Position numbers and translations under genes: made by a program
Shown: positions 25,965 to 35,287 of the stretch, piece by piece
How the letters are laid out: every line of letters begins with the position of its first letter
How positions within the stretch are numbered: position 1 is the first letter of the stretch
Notes under the pieces: model-generated
What the model was told of the DNA's origin: nothing
Databases searched by the model: none
What the model saw: only the letters and a program-made list of their open reading frames with translations
Origin: GCA-2720975 sp964469565
GTDB lineage: Bacteria > Planctomycetota > UBA1135 > GCA-002686595
Assembly (NCBI GenBank): GCA_964469565.1
Contig: CAYXZD010000002.1
Coordinates: 276,058 to 340,057 of the forward strand
Direction: 5' to 3'
DNA: 64,000 nt

Positions 25965-28248
25965 TTGGGGTCACCGAGAGATTGTCGAGGTATACGTGGT
26001 AACGGCTCTGGGGAGCAAAGCCAAATAGGCCGGGAGAGCCCTGGGTGTGAGCGTGTGCATGCTCAACCTCTATGGTCCAATCGAGGGGTTCGGGTTCAGT
26101 TCTGTCCCATGCTTTCGCACGTATAATGCCACTTCCATCAGGTGCGCAATCCACCCTCGTCTTGAGTGTGTACCATCGATCTGGCTTCCACCTGAATGGA
26201 ACGGCTTCCTTGACGCGTTCGTCATTCGAACTCACCTGCAATGTCTGGTGATTCCCTTTCAATTGAATGAGATAGCGTTGGTTGACCACCCCAGCCGATG
26301 ACATACTCCTACGATTGCCCTCAGTGCGCACATCCACCTGCACGGTGTAATTCGCCATCTGTGGGTGGCCCATGAATCCCATTGCCCGTTGGAATAGGGG
26401 GTTGGTCAGAGTCTTACGGAGAACCCTTCCTCCATCTAGTTCTGCCACATCCCACTTCTTGAAAACACCAATCCAGCCAGGGGGAGGGGAGGCCACCTTC
26501 TCTCCATGCTCACCTGTCTTGACAGGCTCGAAGGACTCAAAGCCCTCGGACCACGGCAATTCTCGAACCACCCGTACACGCGCCATCGCCGGGCCTGCTG
26601 TCGTCTGCACAGAGACCAAGCCCGTGCCGATGCTAGAAGCAATCGCGCACTGGCCTTGGGTCTCCTCCAACATGGCTGGCCACTGCACGCCGAGCACCTG
26701 TAGGGGTCCAACATCATGGCCTGCATCATCTAAGCCGCGCACTTGGAGGCGCCTCCCCACCCCATCTCCGAAGCGCAGCCCCTCGCCTACCCGCAGCAGA
26801 CAATCACCCGGCACAAGCCTCGCGCTCTCGACTTGAGGCGATGGCTCAGAGTGGGGCAACGTCGGCCAAGAGGGCTCATCGGCGGGCTCTCCAAAGCAGT
26901 ACAGACGTTCAGTTGTGTGAACAAACACCTGGCCCCCGCAAATCGCTGGCGCGCCAAGACAGGCACCCTCTAATTGCACCGAGCACAACACCTCAGGCCC
27001 CGCATCTGAAGGGCGCACTACATGAAACGTGCCATTATTCATCGGTACGTAGAGCTTTCCGTCACCCCACACTGGCGACGCATGCACTTGATCAGGTGCA
27101 AGGTGGTATCTCCAGAGCACCTCTCCGGTATCGGGTACGACACAACACAGGTCTCCATTGGCCACAGTTGTGTAGGCACGACCCTGCGCAAGAACCAGGG
27201 AGCTTGTAAATGCACCTAATTCGTTACGCCATGACTCACAGTTGGCATCTAGGACTACGGGCCCTGCGGCGCCATCTTCTGGGGTCGCACCCAACTGAAT
27301 GGAAAGCATGCGCCCGATCGTTGACGAGTCATGATTCTCCCGGCCGTGAATCGCTATCAAGTGATCTCCATGGAGGACTGGAGATGAGTTCACACCCCCC
27401 GTCGCCAACGAGTACCTCCACACGGGTTCACCCGTACGCGCATCAACACAAACTACGTTTCCGCAGCCCGTCCCGGCATACAGAAGCCGCCGCCCCGCTC
27501 GCTCCTCGATGACTGGATGTGAGTAGGGGCCATCTTTCGGACCAGTACCAGGAGTCGACCACCAGACCACCTCCCCTGTGTTCTTGTCAAACGCATAAAA
27601 GCGGTCCCGAGCGGGGCCCTCTACTCTTCCCCAGTGAGCTGTAATCAAGTGAACAATCACAAGATCTCCATCTAGGATAGGTGCTCCAGTACGCCCATTC
27701 GGGAAGGTCAATCGGCCCAGTTCCTCCATGGCCGAGATTTCCCAGAGGCGCTCACCCTCCGGGGTGTACCGGCGCAAGAGGCCCGCAGTCGTCAAGACGA
27801 AAACGTCACCAGATTCTGGGTCGATCGTCGGACTGCCGATGGAGTAGCGGTCATAGATGACATCCGTAAGAAAATCGCTCCAGCGGTCCTCCCACAAGCA
27901 CTCACCAGTATGGGCATCGATGCAGACTAAGACTTCCTGCAAGTCTTTCCCTTCACCTTCGTATCCGAGGGCATAGACCCGCCCCTTGGATGCCACCGGA
28001 GTGCCCCGCCCGGCCAAGCGGTAACTCCATGGATTTCCTGCACCACCCACCTCGACCGAATCGAACAGACCCGTCTCGCTCGATGTGCCGTTTTGTTGCG
28101 GGCCCCTCCAGTTCAGCCAACCCCTGGCCTGGGTTGGTTCAGTTACCGGGATCCCGTGCGTGCCTTGACCAGAAATGTCTGGGCCACTTTGACATGCCCC
28201 TGCCAACAAGCAGAAGACCAACGAGCCTTGAAGCCGAAGCGTAGCCAT
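25957..28248 (-). CDS. Lipoprotein: PQQ-like propeller plus concanavalin-like domain
   Basis: The lipoprotein signal MATLRLQGSLVFCLLAGAC ends in a clear lipobox. WLNWRGPQQNGTSSETGLFD opens a propeller (to about residue 460). A linker Ig-like part follows (RLQVRGLDDAGHDVGPLQVL), and the last 190 residues form a jelly-roll resembling the 3-keto-disaccharide hydrolase/LamG-like family (PPPGWIGVFKKWDVAELDGG, YTVQVDVRTEG, YHVYLDNLSV). The two-domain plan suggests binding or processing of a glycan or glycoside at the outer membrane. ATG 28248 is preferred over GTG 28263. It sits directly after the TonB-dependent receptor gene, a SusD-like position, though it is unlike SusD in sequence. Confidence 0.78.
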   Translation of the reverse strand: MATLRLQGSLVFCLLAGACQSGPDISGQGTHGIPVTEPTQARGWLNWRGPQQNGTSSETGLFDSVEVGGAGNPWSYRLAGRGTPVASKGRVYALGYEGEGKDLQEVLVCIDAHTGECLWEDRWSDFLTDVIYDRYSIGSPTIDPESGDVFVLTTAGLLRRYTPEGERLWEISAMEELGRLTFPNGRTGAPILDGDLVIVHLITAHWGRVEGPARDRFYAFDKNTGEVVWWSTPGTGPKDGPYSHPVIEERAGRRLLYAGTGCGNVVCVDARTGEPVWRYSLATGGVNSSPVLHGDHLIAIHGRENHDSSTIGRMLSIQLGATPEDGAAGPVVLDANCESWRNELGAFTSSLVLAQGRAYTTVANGDLCCVVPDTGEVLWRYHLAPDQVHASPVWGDGKLYVPMNNGTFHVVRPSDAGPEVLCSVQLEGACLGAPAICGGQVFVHTTERLYCFGEPADEPSWPTLPHSEPSPQVESARLVPGDCLLRVGEGLRFGDGVGRRLQVRGLDDAGHDVGPLQVLGVQWPAMLEETQGQCAIASSIGTGLVSVQTTAGPAMARVRVVRELPWSEGFESFEPVKTGEHGEKVASPPPGWIGVFKKWDVAELDGGRVLRKTLTNPLFQRAMGFMGHPQMANYTVQVDVRTEGNRRSMSSAGVVNQRYLIQLKGNHQTLQVSSNDERVKEAVPFRWKPDRWYTLKTRVDCAPDGSGIIRAKAWDRTEPEPLDWTIEVEHAHAHTQGSPGLFGFAPQSRYHVYLDNLSVTPNE

Positions 28249-28266
28249 CAGGGATTGTTCCACTCT

Positions 28267-30327
28267 CTAAAAACTAAAACCGATGCCAAGGCCCAATGTG
28301 CGTGGTGCTCCATTCTCGCCGATAAAGTAGGTCGGATCTGCAGGGTTGGCTTGGAACGCTACGGGTACGTATTCTTCGTCAAACATGTTGCGAACGAACA
28401 GGTTTGCACTCCAGTCACCCGACCGGTATCCAAGACTTGCATTGACAAGCTCGTAACTCTCACTCTCAATGTTGGAGGGGTCATAGAACAGGTCTTGCAC
28501 AGCGACAAAATTGATGCGCCCAAACATGACACCGTGTCCGTCAGAAGGGCGGTTGTAGCGCACCCCAAAGTTGAAAGTCTGCTCGGGCGCATTGGCCAAT
28601 GCATTTCCAGCCGAGTCCTGTCCATACGCATCTGTGAACTCCACGAATTCAGTCGTAGAGATGCCCAAGGCCACGGACAGGCCAAATCCCCGGCCTAGGT
28701 CCGCATCGAACTCCACCTCCACCCCATCGCTGGTGGATTCGCCTGCATTCTCCACGTAGCCGCCAGCCACTGGATCAAACAGCGATAGTTGCATGTCTTT
28801 CCAGTCAACGTGAAAGGCCGCCAGCTTCAGTTCCGCTGAACCCTCAAGAATAGTCCGTTTGTATCCCACCTCGTAGGTCCAGCTCGTTTCAGGATCAAAC
28901 AACTGTCCCCCATCGGGTGCCGTTAGATTGTACCCACCCGCCTTGAAGGCCTTGGCAGCGTAGCCATACACCATGGTGTCCTGGTCCAGCCGCATGCTCG
29001 CACTAGCCATGGGTGTCACCTCACTGAAAGCGCTGTTGTAGCCTGTATCCATATCCAAGACGGTGAAACCTGCAGTTTCATAGGTATGGTTGTGATCGAG
29101 GCGTTTCGTTTCACGGTCCACACGCAGGCCCCCAGTCAATTCCACGCCTGGTGCAGGACTCATACTAGCCTGCCCAAACATAGACACACTGGTGTCTGAG
29201 AATTCGCCGGTATTCGTGTCGGTCCCTTGCATGGCAGGGGGGAACATCCCAGGACGGAATTCGTTGGCCGCTGATCGACTCGAATCCGACACAAACCCTG
29301 AGACACCGATCAGCCAACGCGATCCCTCACCGGCAACCGTGTCGATCCCGTCTTCGCTGGACAAGCGCAGTTCCTGGTAAAAGACATCTTGATCTTCCAG
29401 CGTTGTTCGCCGGACACCGTCAATCTGGCTGAAATCAAAGTCACTGGTCTCCTCAGCGTCCCAAGTGGTGTAAGCCGAAATCGAAGTGAAGGCATAGCCA
29501 GCCTCTTCCCATTCGTACACTACGGAGGGCTGCATGAAGTCTCGGGACGTAGCGCCCTCAAAATCTTGGTTGATGCGATGGGGGTCTGAGCGCAGGGAAT
29601 TGAGCTCTCCAAGTCCAAAGCCACCGTCATCGGCCTGTTGACCATGCAACCCCACGCGGATGCTGCTGGAATCGTCCAGGTCATAGGAAAGCAAGGCCCT
29701 GCCAGTGAAGGCCTCACGGCCATCCACTAGATTCCCGGTGAATGCATTTCTTGTGTAGCCATCGCGCTGGGCGACTTGCCCATCGGTAACAAACCCCATC
29801 TTGTCTCCGATCGGCCCCCCATAGGAATAGGAGTACTCCTGAAGGCCGTGGTTGCCCAACATGAACTGCGACTCCGATACGACCTCGGTACCCGGTTGGC
29901 GCCCAACCATGTTGATGATTCCTCCTAGGGCGTTTCGTCCGTACAGGGTTCCTTGCGGACCCCGCAGAAACTCAATGCGCTCTAGCCCTATCAGAGGCAG
30001 ATTGGTGCTTCCAACACTCATCTGCGGAACGCCATCCATATAGGTGACCACCGATGGCTCACCCAATCCCGAACCGATTCCACGCACATATGGGAAGCTG
30101 AGCCGCCGGGCGGAGAATTCGGTGAAGTGAACATTGGGCACAGTGCCCACCGAATCGCTGATCGAGCGCATTCCTGATTGGACCAGATCATCTGCGCCGA
30201 GGACGCTTACAGCGAGGGGCACATCTTCAAGGGCCTCGGTCACCTTCCGAGCCTTGACCACCGTCGTACCCATGTCGGTGGGGGGAGAATCTTGAAGAAA
30301 GACGGCTAGGCACAGGCTTAGGAGCAT
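28267..30327 (-). CDS. TonB-dependent outer-membrane receptor
   Basis: Ligand-gated outer-membrane transporter driven by TonB. A short signal region (MLLSLCLAVFL) leads to a possible TonB box (TTVVKAR) and a plug domain: EALEDVPLAVSVLGADDL, YMDGVPQMSVGS, ERIEFLRGPQGTLYGRNALG (family signature) and GGIINMVGRQPG. A 22-strand-type barrel follows with alternating patterns and ends in an aromatic residue (GLGIGFSF). The 686 residues match the FecA/CirA-like class. It is the first gene of the eight-gene operon. Substrates of this class include siderophores, vitamins and oligosaccharides. Confidence 0.92.
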   Translation of the reverse strand: MLLSLCLAVFLQDSPPTDMGTTVVKARKVTEALEDVPLAVSVLGADDLVQSGMRSISDSVGTVPNVHFTEFSARRLSFPYVRGIGSGLGEPSVVTYMDGVPQMSVGSTNLPLIGLERIEFLRGPQGTLYGRNALGGIINMVGRQPGTEVVSESQFMLGNHGLQEYSYSYGGPIGDKMGFVTDGQVAQRDGYTRNAFTGNLVDGREAFTGRALLSYDLDDSSSIRVGLHGQQADDGGFGLGELNSLRSDPHRINQDFEGATSRDFMQPSVVYEWEEAGYAFTSISAYTTWDAEETSDFDFSQIDGVRRTTLEDQDVFYQELRLSSEDGIDTVAGEGSRWLIGVSGFVSDSSRSAANEFRPGMFPPAMQGTDTNTGEFSDTSVSMFGQASMSPAPGVELTGGLRVDRETKRLDHNHTYETAGFTVLDMDTGYNSAFSEVTPMASASMRLDQDTMVYGYAAKAFKAGGYNLTAPDGGQLFDPETSWTYEVGYKRTILEGSAELKLAAFHVDWKDMQLSLFDPVAGGYVENAGESTSDGVEVEFDADLGRGFGLSVALGISTTEFVEFTDAYGQDSAGNALANAPEQTFNFGVRYNRPSDGHGVMFGRINFVAVQDLFYDPSNIESESYELVNASLGYRSGDWSANLFVRNMFDEEYVPVAFQANPADPTYFIGENGAPRTLGLGIGFSF

Positions 30328-30507
30328 GGAATTGAAGAGCTAGGGTGAGGATGGGGCAGGTTTGTACGTACGATTGCGGGGGCCTATCCTATCCGTGCGT
30401 TCCAGTCCCGATGGGGCAATTCACTAAATCCATGCAATCTCGGACGCAGCTGCTCCTCCACGCCGCCCTATACTCGGGCTGCGGTCTATCCTGAGCTCCC
30501 CCACTGC
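30328..30507. promoter_or_regulatory. Divergent intergenic region, likely operon promoter
   Basis: This 180-bp stretch separates the start of the eight-gene operon (minus) from the halogenase-like gene (plus), so it must hold both promoters. I see an eight-base palindrome GTACGTAC at 30364-30371 and a TATACT -10-like hexamer at 30469-30474 on the plus strand, without a matching -35. No riboswitch-like fold was recognised. Confidence 0.4.
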
Positions 30508-31785
30508 GTGCCACAGCCTACCCAAGATTCCTTCGACGCCATTGTGGTAGGTGCTGGCCCTGCCGGGTGTGCTGCTAGCACGATCTTATCCGAGTATGGA
30601 CACCGGGTAGCACTGCTCGAACGCGAGCCCATGCCCCGCTACAGGGTGGGAGAATCGCTGATTCCCCACTGCTGGTATCCACTCACTCGTTTGGGCCTTG
30701 TGGATTCCTTGAACAGTGCACGCTGCTCAATCCCAAAGGTCAGTGTGCAGTTTGTCGGCACGGATGGCCAAAAAACACGGCCCTTCTACTTTCCCGATCA
30801 CCACGACCACCCCAAGTCCCACACTTGGCAAGTGGTGCGCTCTGAGTTTGATGCCCTCCTTCATGGCCGTGCAATCCAGGCAGGCGTGCAGTTTTTTGAT
30901 CAAGCGCAAGCGAAGTCCCTCCTGCGAGAATCAGATCAAGTGCACGCGCGGGTCACAGGAGTCGAGATACTCCAATCTCAGCGCAAGGTCCACCTATTTG
31001 CCCCGGTCACCCTCGATGCGAGCGGGCGTGACCTCTTCAGCGTCACCCGCAACAAGTGGCGGGTCGATGACTCGGACTTGCACAAGCTGGCAATCTGGCG
31101 CTACTTTCGCGACACCCACCGCGAGTCCGGCAGGGATGCGAGTGCTACCACCATCGCCTACCTTCCAGAAAAGGGCTGGATCTGGCACCTTCCCCTGCGT
31201 GCAGGCCTCACCAGCATAGGAGTCGTGGCCGAGCCTGAATACCTGCTTCGAAACGGCCGCGACTTACAAGCAGCTTTTGATCGGGAAACCAGCCTCCAAC
31301 CCTGGATTGCCGATCGTCTGGAGGGTGCCACTCAAGAAGGAGAGTTGCATGTCACCCGAGATTTTGCCTACCGCTCACGGCACTGCGCACAAGATGGATT
31401 GGTTCTAACCGGAGATGCCTTCGCATTCTTGGATCCTGTGTTCTCAAGCGGCGTATACCTAGCCCTTGAAGGGGGCGTGCAAGCCGCCGATGCCATTCAC
31501 GATGCACTCATCAAGAATGACACCCGCGCTGCTAGCTTTGCAGACTATGGAGATCGCATGTGTGCCCGATTGGAACCCATGCGCCTGCTAGTCCACGCCT
31601 TCTATGAGCCCACATTCCACTTTGGTGAGTTCTTCAGGGCGCACCCAAAGATGCGTAACGACGTGACCGAGGTCCTCATTGGAAACCTCGAACGAGATTT
31701 CACGGATTTGCGCCATGCCCTCCTTGAGTTTGCGCCGGTCCCCAGACCGCTGGATCACGGACGAATCGTGAAACCCGCGAACTAA
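30508..31785 (+). CDS. FAD-dependent oxidoreductase, flavin halogenase-like
   Basis: Flavoprotein with an N-terminal FAD-binding fold (AIVVGAGPAGCAAS, 11-24; LLERE), a conserved RYRVGESLIP loop (45-53), a DASG motif (170-173) and GDAFAFLDPVFSSG (302-315). Near the middle it has GWIWHLPL, close to the W-x-W-x-I-P motif that marks flavin-dependent halogenases (Trp224, Trp226, Pro229). Related reductases without halogenase activity share part of this pattern, so the call is to the superfamily. The start is GTG 30508. It is divergent from the TonB-receptor operon and may share its regulation. A hairpin follows the stop. Confidence 0.75.
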   Translation: MPQPTQDSFDAIVVGAGPAGCAASTILSEYGHRVALLEREPMPRYRVGESLIPHCWYPLTRLGLVDSLNSARCSIPKVSVQFVGTDGQKTRPFYFPDHHDHPKSHTWQVVRSEFDALLHGRAIQAGVQFFDQAQAKSLLRESDQVHARVTGVEILQSQRKVHLFAPVTLDASGRDLFSVTRNKWRVDDSDLHKLAIWRYFRDTHRESGRDASATTIAYLPEKGWIWHLPLRAGLTSIGVVAEPEYLLRNGRDLQAAFDRETSLQPWIADRLEGATQEGELHVTRDFAYRSRHCAQDGLVLTGDAFAFLDPVFSSGVYLALEGGVQAADAIHDALIKNDTRAASFADYGDRMCARLEPMRLLVHAFYEPTFHFGEFFRAHPKMRNDVTEVLIGNLERDFTDLRHALLEFAPVPRPLDHGRIVKPAN

Positions 31786-31803
31786 CGGGATCCGCCATCC
31801 CGT
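31785..31803 (+). terminator. Hairpin at the end of the flavoprotein gene
   Basis: A perfect 7-bp inverted repeat, ACGGGAT (31785-31791) and ATCCCGT (31797-31803) with a five-base loop, starts at the last base of the TAA stop. There is no following T-run. It lies in the convergent gap before the ChaN-like gene and could terminate or protect the transcript. Confidence 0.45.
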
Positions 31804-31904
31804 GGTATGGATTCCGCCGAGAGGACTTGAGCCGTGCTGCTGAAATCAATGGCTCTTGGATTAGGCATCCTTGAGAAGTGAGCGTCTGCCCTCTGCACGC
31901 GAAT

Positions 31905-32786
31905 TCAGTCCTCTTCGTCGTCCATACTTGGAACGCACCATAAAACCTGCCCCACACCTTCGTTTAGGAGTTCGAGAAGGGGCTCCCCCTCAAGGCCCTC
32001 GCTATTCATGGAGATGATTCCCGCGGTCACTTGGGGAATTCGCTCGCGCAGACGGGACACGGTCCCCTCGCCAAAGTCTGAGTGAAACTTGCCACACACA
32101 TGAACAACAAGCGGGCGCCGGCCTTCTTGCCATGCTGCGTCGAGGGCAATGGCGATAGACTCCGCCATCGTGTCATCCTTATAGCATTGGGCCTGATAGA
32201 ACCGCGTCACCAGTTCCACATCGTGGTCATCATCACCACCTGTCATGATCTCGAAGAAGAGATCCTTGTAGAGCCCCTCGGGAGCACTACTTCGGCTGGC
32301 TGCAAACTCCTCCCCAGCAATGGCGTCGGGGCCCTCTTTAGACACGATGCGGGCGAGGGGGCGTGGAATATTGGCTGCCAAGACCGCCAACCCCTCAGCT
32401 CGCGCATATTCCACTAACGGAGAGTAGTGTTTCTTGTAATTAGGCCAGGGGCGTGAGTTTTCTAAGAACTCGGCCTCCGAGATGCCTCCACCTAAGTAAT
32501 CGTCGAGGATGGGCTGCACATCTCGCTCAAACATCTCTAGGGAGAGGATTAGATCGGGCCTGCGTGAATGGAGTTGCTCCAACATCTCCCGCTGCATTGC
32601 ATGCCCGTAATCGTTGTCATGCTCCTCACCGAGGAAAACCACATCGCGGGTGGCGAAGCGGTCAGCCATCGCGACCAGGTCGATTTGCGCTCCCGTGGCC
32701 CCGTCGAGGAGTCGGACAGAGGAGAGGCTGGTACAAGCTGAGAGTGTCCCAATAAGGAGAGCAACGGCAATGTTTCGGGTGTCCAT
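31905..32786 (-). CDS. ChaN-like lipoprotein (Tiki/EreA-type fold)
   Basis: Lipoprotein with signal MDTRNIAVALLIGTLSAC. The body matches the ChaN/PF04187 family: DVVFLGEEHDNDYGHAMQRE, LILSLEMFERDVQPILDDYL, then ENSRPWPNYKKHYSPLVEYA and VLAANIPRPLARIVSKEG. The His in EEHDN and the Glu before it are the conserved site. In Campylobacter ChaN binds haem and takes part in iron uptake; the fold also appears in metalloproteases, so a haem or metal role is likely but unproven. ATG 32786 gives the proper signal peptide (32798 is a longer alternative). Upstream lies a 14-bp perfect palindrome. Confidence 0.82.
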   Translation of the reverse strand: MDTRNIAVALLIGTLSACTSLSSVRLLDGATGAQIDLVAMADRFATRDVVFLGEEHDNDYGHAMQREMLEQLHSRRPDLILSLEMFERDVQPILDDYLGGGISEAEFLENSRPWPNYKKHYSPLVEYARAEGLAVLAANIPRPLARIVSKEGPDAIAGEEFAASRSSAPEGLYKDLFFEIMTGGDDDHDVELVTRFYQAQCYKDDTMAESIAIALDAAWQEGRRPLVVHVCGKFHSDFGEGTVSRLRERIPQVTAGIISMNSEGLEGEPLLELLNEGVGQVLWCVPSMDDEED

Positions 32787-32861
32787 GGGACTACCCAATC
32801 ACATCCCGCCTATACCTGCAACTGATTCTGATTCTAAGGAGCGATTGAATGCCCGCTCATT

Positions 32862-32875
32862 TCCGCCTAGGCGGA
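32862..32875. repeat. 14-bp perfect palindrome upstream of ChaN-like gene
   Basis: TCCGCCTAGGCGGA reads the same on both strands. It lies about 76 bases before the ChaN-like start and about 63 bases after the stop of the secreted-domain fragment, so it may be an operator for the former or a transcript end for the latter. Confidence 0.35.
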
Positions 32876-32937
32876 TGCGGGACGACGAGGATTCTGAATG
32901 CAGCGCCGCCCGATTGAATCCTGGGACGAATAGCCCC

Positions 32938-33465
32938 CTAGAAGCAGAAGTAAATCTCAAGGGCACTGCTCATGCCCACACCCGTTCCATCAGGGTGGGT
33001 CTTGTCACGACACCAAAGTTGGATGCAGCGACTCGATCCGGCGAGGGCTGCTGTCACGGGGAATGGCTGTTGGCCTGCTCCACTTGAATCTAGATAGAAC
33101 GGACTCATGCGGACAAACGGATAGGAGACCAACATCGTGCCGCCAAAGAAGGGTTGTGAATTGCGGCCTGCCCCGTGAAACATGAGCGCAAGCTGGTTGG
33201 GCACGCCGCCGGTTATGGTGATGTAAAGGTTGTCAGCACTCAGAGTCGCTGTGCCACTCCAACCGAGAACAGGGAGAGTGTTTCTTGCGGTCACCTTTCC
33301 TACCCCGTAGGGGTCAGGGTTTGTGCTGCAAGGCTCAGACTCAGAAGAACTTCCTACAGGGTCCCCGCGCCAACGCCCCTTGCCTTGCGTTGCCCCCCCG
33401 AGGACATGAGTGTGCAAGTGAGGCTGGTGAAGACCTTTGAGACTGGCATAGGAGTACGCTAGCAC
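32938..33465 (-). pseudogene. Fragment of secreted Cys-rich C-terminal domain protein
   Basis: The last 125 residues form the secreted beta-domain found in many planctomycete exported proteins: CSTNPDPYGVGKVTARN, LSADNLYITITGGVPNQLA, then FFGGTMLVSYPFVRMSPFYL and RCIQLWCRDK, ending in CF. It is paralogous to the end of the protein at 35342-36340. A normal protein of this type has a signal peptide and a longer N-terminal part; here the frame opens at GTG 33465 with no signal peptide, and a run of eight G lies at 33481-33488 just upstream. An internal frameshift or decay at the 5' end is likely, though a misplaced start is possible. Confidence 0.5.
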
Positions 33466-33688
33466 GGCAAAAGTATGAGTGGGGGGGGAGCCTCCAACCC
33501 ATCGCGGGTGACTAGGTTTCTCTCAATTCAGCACCTCAGAATGGCCCTTCCTTTTGCGCGTGCCAAAGGTGAATGGGTTCGTCATTCAAGAACCGAGGGG
33601 GGCAGACAGCCATGGAAAGACTCGGGGTCGCCATGATCCGGGGTATCCCCAGCCGCCTATCCCGCCTCGGTGATTACTTAGGAATCTG

Positions 33689-35278
33689 TCAGAAAGTCTG
33701 ATTCACGAAGAGGCGGGTACGGAGCGGGTCGATGCCACCGCCAGCGCTCCCGTCTGCGGTGATCAGTAGATCGAGATCTCCATCGGCGTCCACATCAACG
33801 ATTGCCATGCCGCGATTGATAAACGAGCCGGGTGCGAATGAGCCTAGGCGGCTGAAGCTGACCGGGTCGCCACCGTTGCCGAGCAATAACGGCTGGCCAC
33901 CGAGCCCGGGAGGCAAATCATGCACACCCAGCAGCACATCACTCACCCCATCGAGATCAAAATCAGCCACCAGCACTCCGAGGCGAATGGCCTCATAGAT
34001 TGGCGGTGACTCGGGCAGCGCTCCGTATACATCTTGGAATGCGCCAGGAATGCCCCCTTGGAGGCCACCCTGGTTGATCAGCACATCTGCCGATTGGGCG
34101 CCGCTTACCGAGGTCAATCCGTTCGCCACGACCAGATCGAGATCACCATCACCGTCCAGATCGGAAGGGGCCACCCCGTATGATTGATCCTTTGCTCGTG
34201 CAGGCAAGAGCAGGGATGACCCGAGTTCGTCAAAGCGCCCGTTACCATCGTTGACCAATAACGCATTGAATGCGCCAGGGCTGCCAGTCGCTGCAGCCGG
34301 ATCAGCTTTGGTCACAAACGCATCGAGGTCACCATCCGAGTCGAAGTCGACAAGGCAAACATCTGTAGAGGCACTCACGCTTTCGTTCCAAGCCTCCCCA
34401 GCAAAGATGGGGTCAGGAGTGAAGGCGCGCGTCGACACTTGCAGTAAGAGTTGATCTGGGCCGCCCACGGTCAGGTGACTGGCGATTCCAACCGCAAGCA
34501 AAAGGTCGGTGTCTCCATCTCCGTCCACATCTCCAGAGGCGACGCTTGCCGTTTGCTGAACGCCCAAGGGAAGATTGGTCGAAACGGCAAACATGCCCGC
34601 ACCATCATTCCAAAGCACTTGGTCTTGCCCTCCGACCAAGAAGTCACCTGCCCCAAGAAACACGTCCACATGACCATCACCGTCCAAGTCCGCTAGATGG
34701 AGGCAAGCCACGGGACGGTTGAGGGCCCCGAGACGCATGGCCGTCTCATCATGGAAGGTGCCCTGAGGTGTCTGGCGCCACAGGCGCACTCCGGCGCTGC
34801 TCGCCAGGACTAAGTCTTCACGCCCGTCTCCATCAAGGTCAGCTGATTCCACCAACGCCCCCCCCAGATCCGCCGCACTACGGGGCAGCTGGCTAGGTGA
34901 GTCAACGAACAGTGGATAGAGCTGGGGTGCTGCCGTCCCTACTAGTCCGCTAGAACCCGCGTGGGGACCACCTGCCCGGGCGGTGCCCTGAACACCGGCC
35001 CACAGAGTGTGACTCTTCAACCCGTGCCGTGAGAGAGGCAAGGACAATGCGACCGTACCCGATGGGCCGGCGCGCCTAGTCAAGCTCCCCATCCGGGTCG
35101 GGATTCCTCGTCCGAGTCCCCCATTGGATAGCTGGAGATTCAGTCGAACCCGGGAACCGGGCTGGAATCCCCTGGCCACCAAGTGGATTTGCTCCTGATC
35201 GGAACTGGGAGTCAATCGCACCTGGCTGAGCGCGGGTGCTACGCAAGCGAGTACGGAACAAAAACGAATGAGTCGCAT
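33689..35278 (-). CDS. Secreted FG-GAP/VCBS repeat protein
   Basis: The signal peptide MRLIRFCSVLACVAPALS is followed by a beta-rich domain and, from about residue 140, six or more FG-GAP-like repeats each holding a D-x-D-x-D-G calcium-binding loop (ADLDGDGREDLVLASS, ADLDGDGHVDVFLGAGD, GDVDGDGDTDLLLAVG, VDFDSDGDLDAFV, SDLDGDGDLDLVVA, VDVDADGDLDLLIT). These form an integrin-alpha-like propeller stabilised by calcium, usually involved in surface adhesion or glycan contact. At 529 residues it appears complete. A strong hairpin lies just upstream of the start. Confidence 0.88.
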   Translation of the reverse strand: MRLIRFCSVLACVAPALSQVRLTPSSDQEQIHLVARGFQPGSRVRLNLQLSNGGLGRGIPTRMGSLTRRAGPSGTVALSLPLSRHGLKSHTLWAGVQGTARAGGPHAGSSGLVGTAAPQLYPLFVDSPSQLPRSAADLGGALVESADLDGDGREDLVLASSAGVRLWRQTPQGTFHDETAMRLGALNRPVACLHLADLDGDGHVDVFLGAGDFLVGGQDQVLWNDGAGMFAVSTNLPLGVQQTASVASGDVDGDGDTDLLLAVGIASHLTVGGPDQLLLQVSTRAFTPDPIFAGEAWNESVSASTDVCLVDFDSDGDLDAFVTKADPAAATGSPGAFNALLVNDGNGRFDELGSSLLLPARAKDQSYGVAPSDLDGDGDLDLVVANGLTSVSGAQSADVLINQGGLQGGIPGAFQDVYGALPESPPIYEAIRLGVLVADFDLDGVSDVLLGVHDLPPGLGGQPLLLGNGGDPVSFSRLGSFAPGSFINRGMAIVDVDADGDLDLLITADGSAGGGIDPLRTRLFVNQTF

Positions 35279-35287
35279 GGTTGTTAG

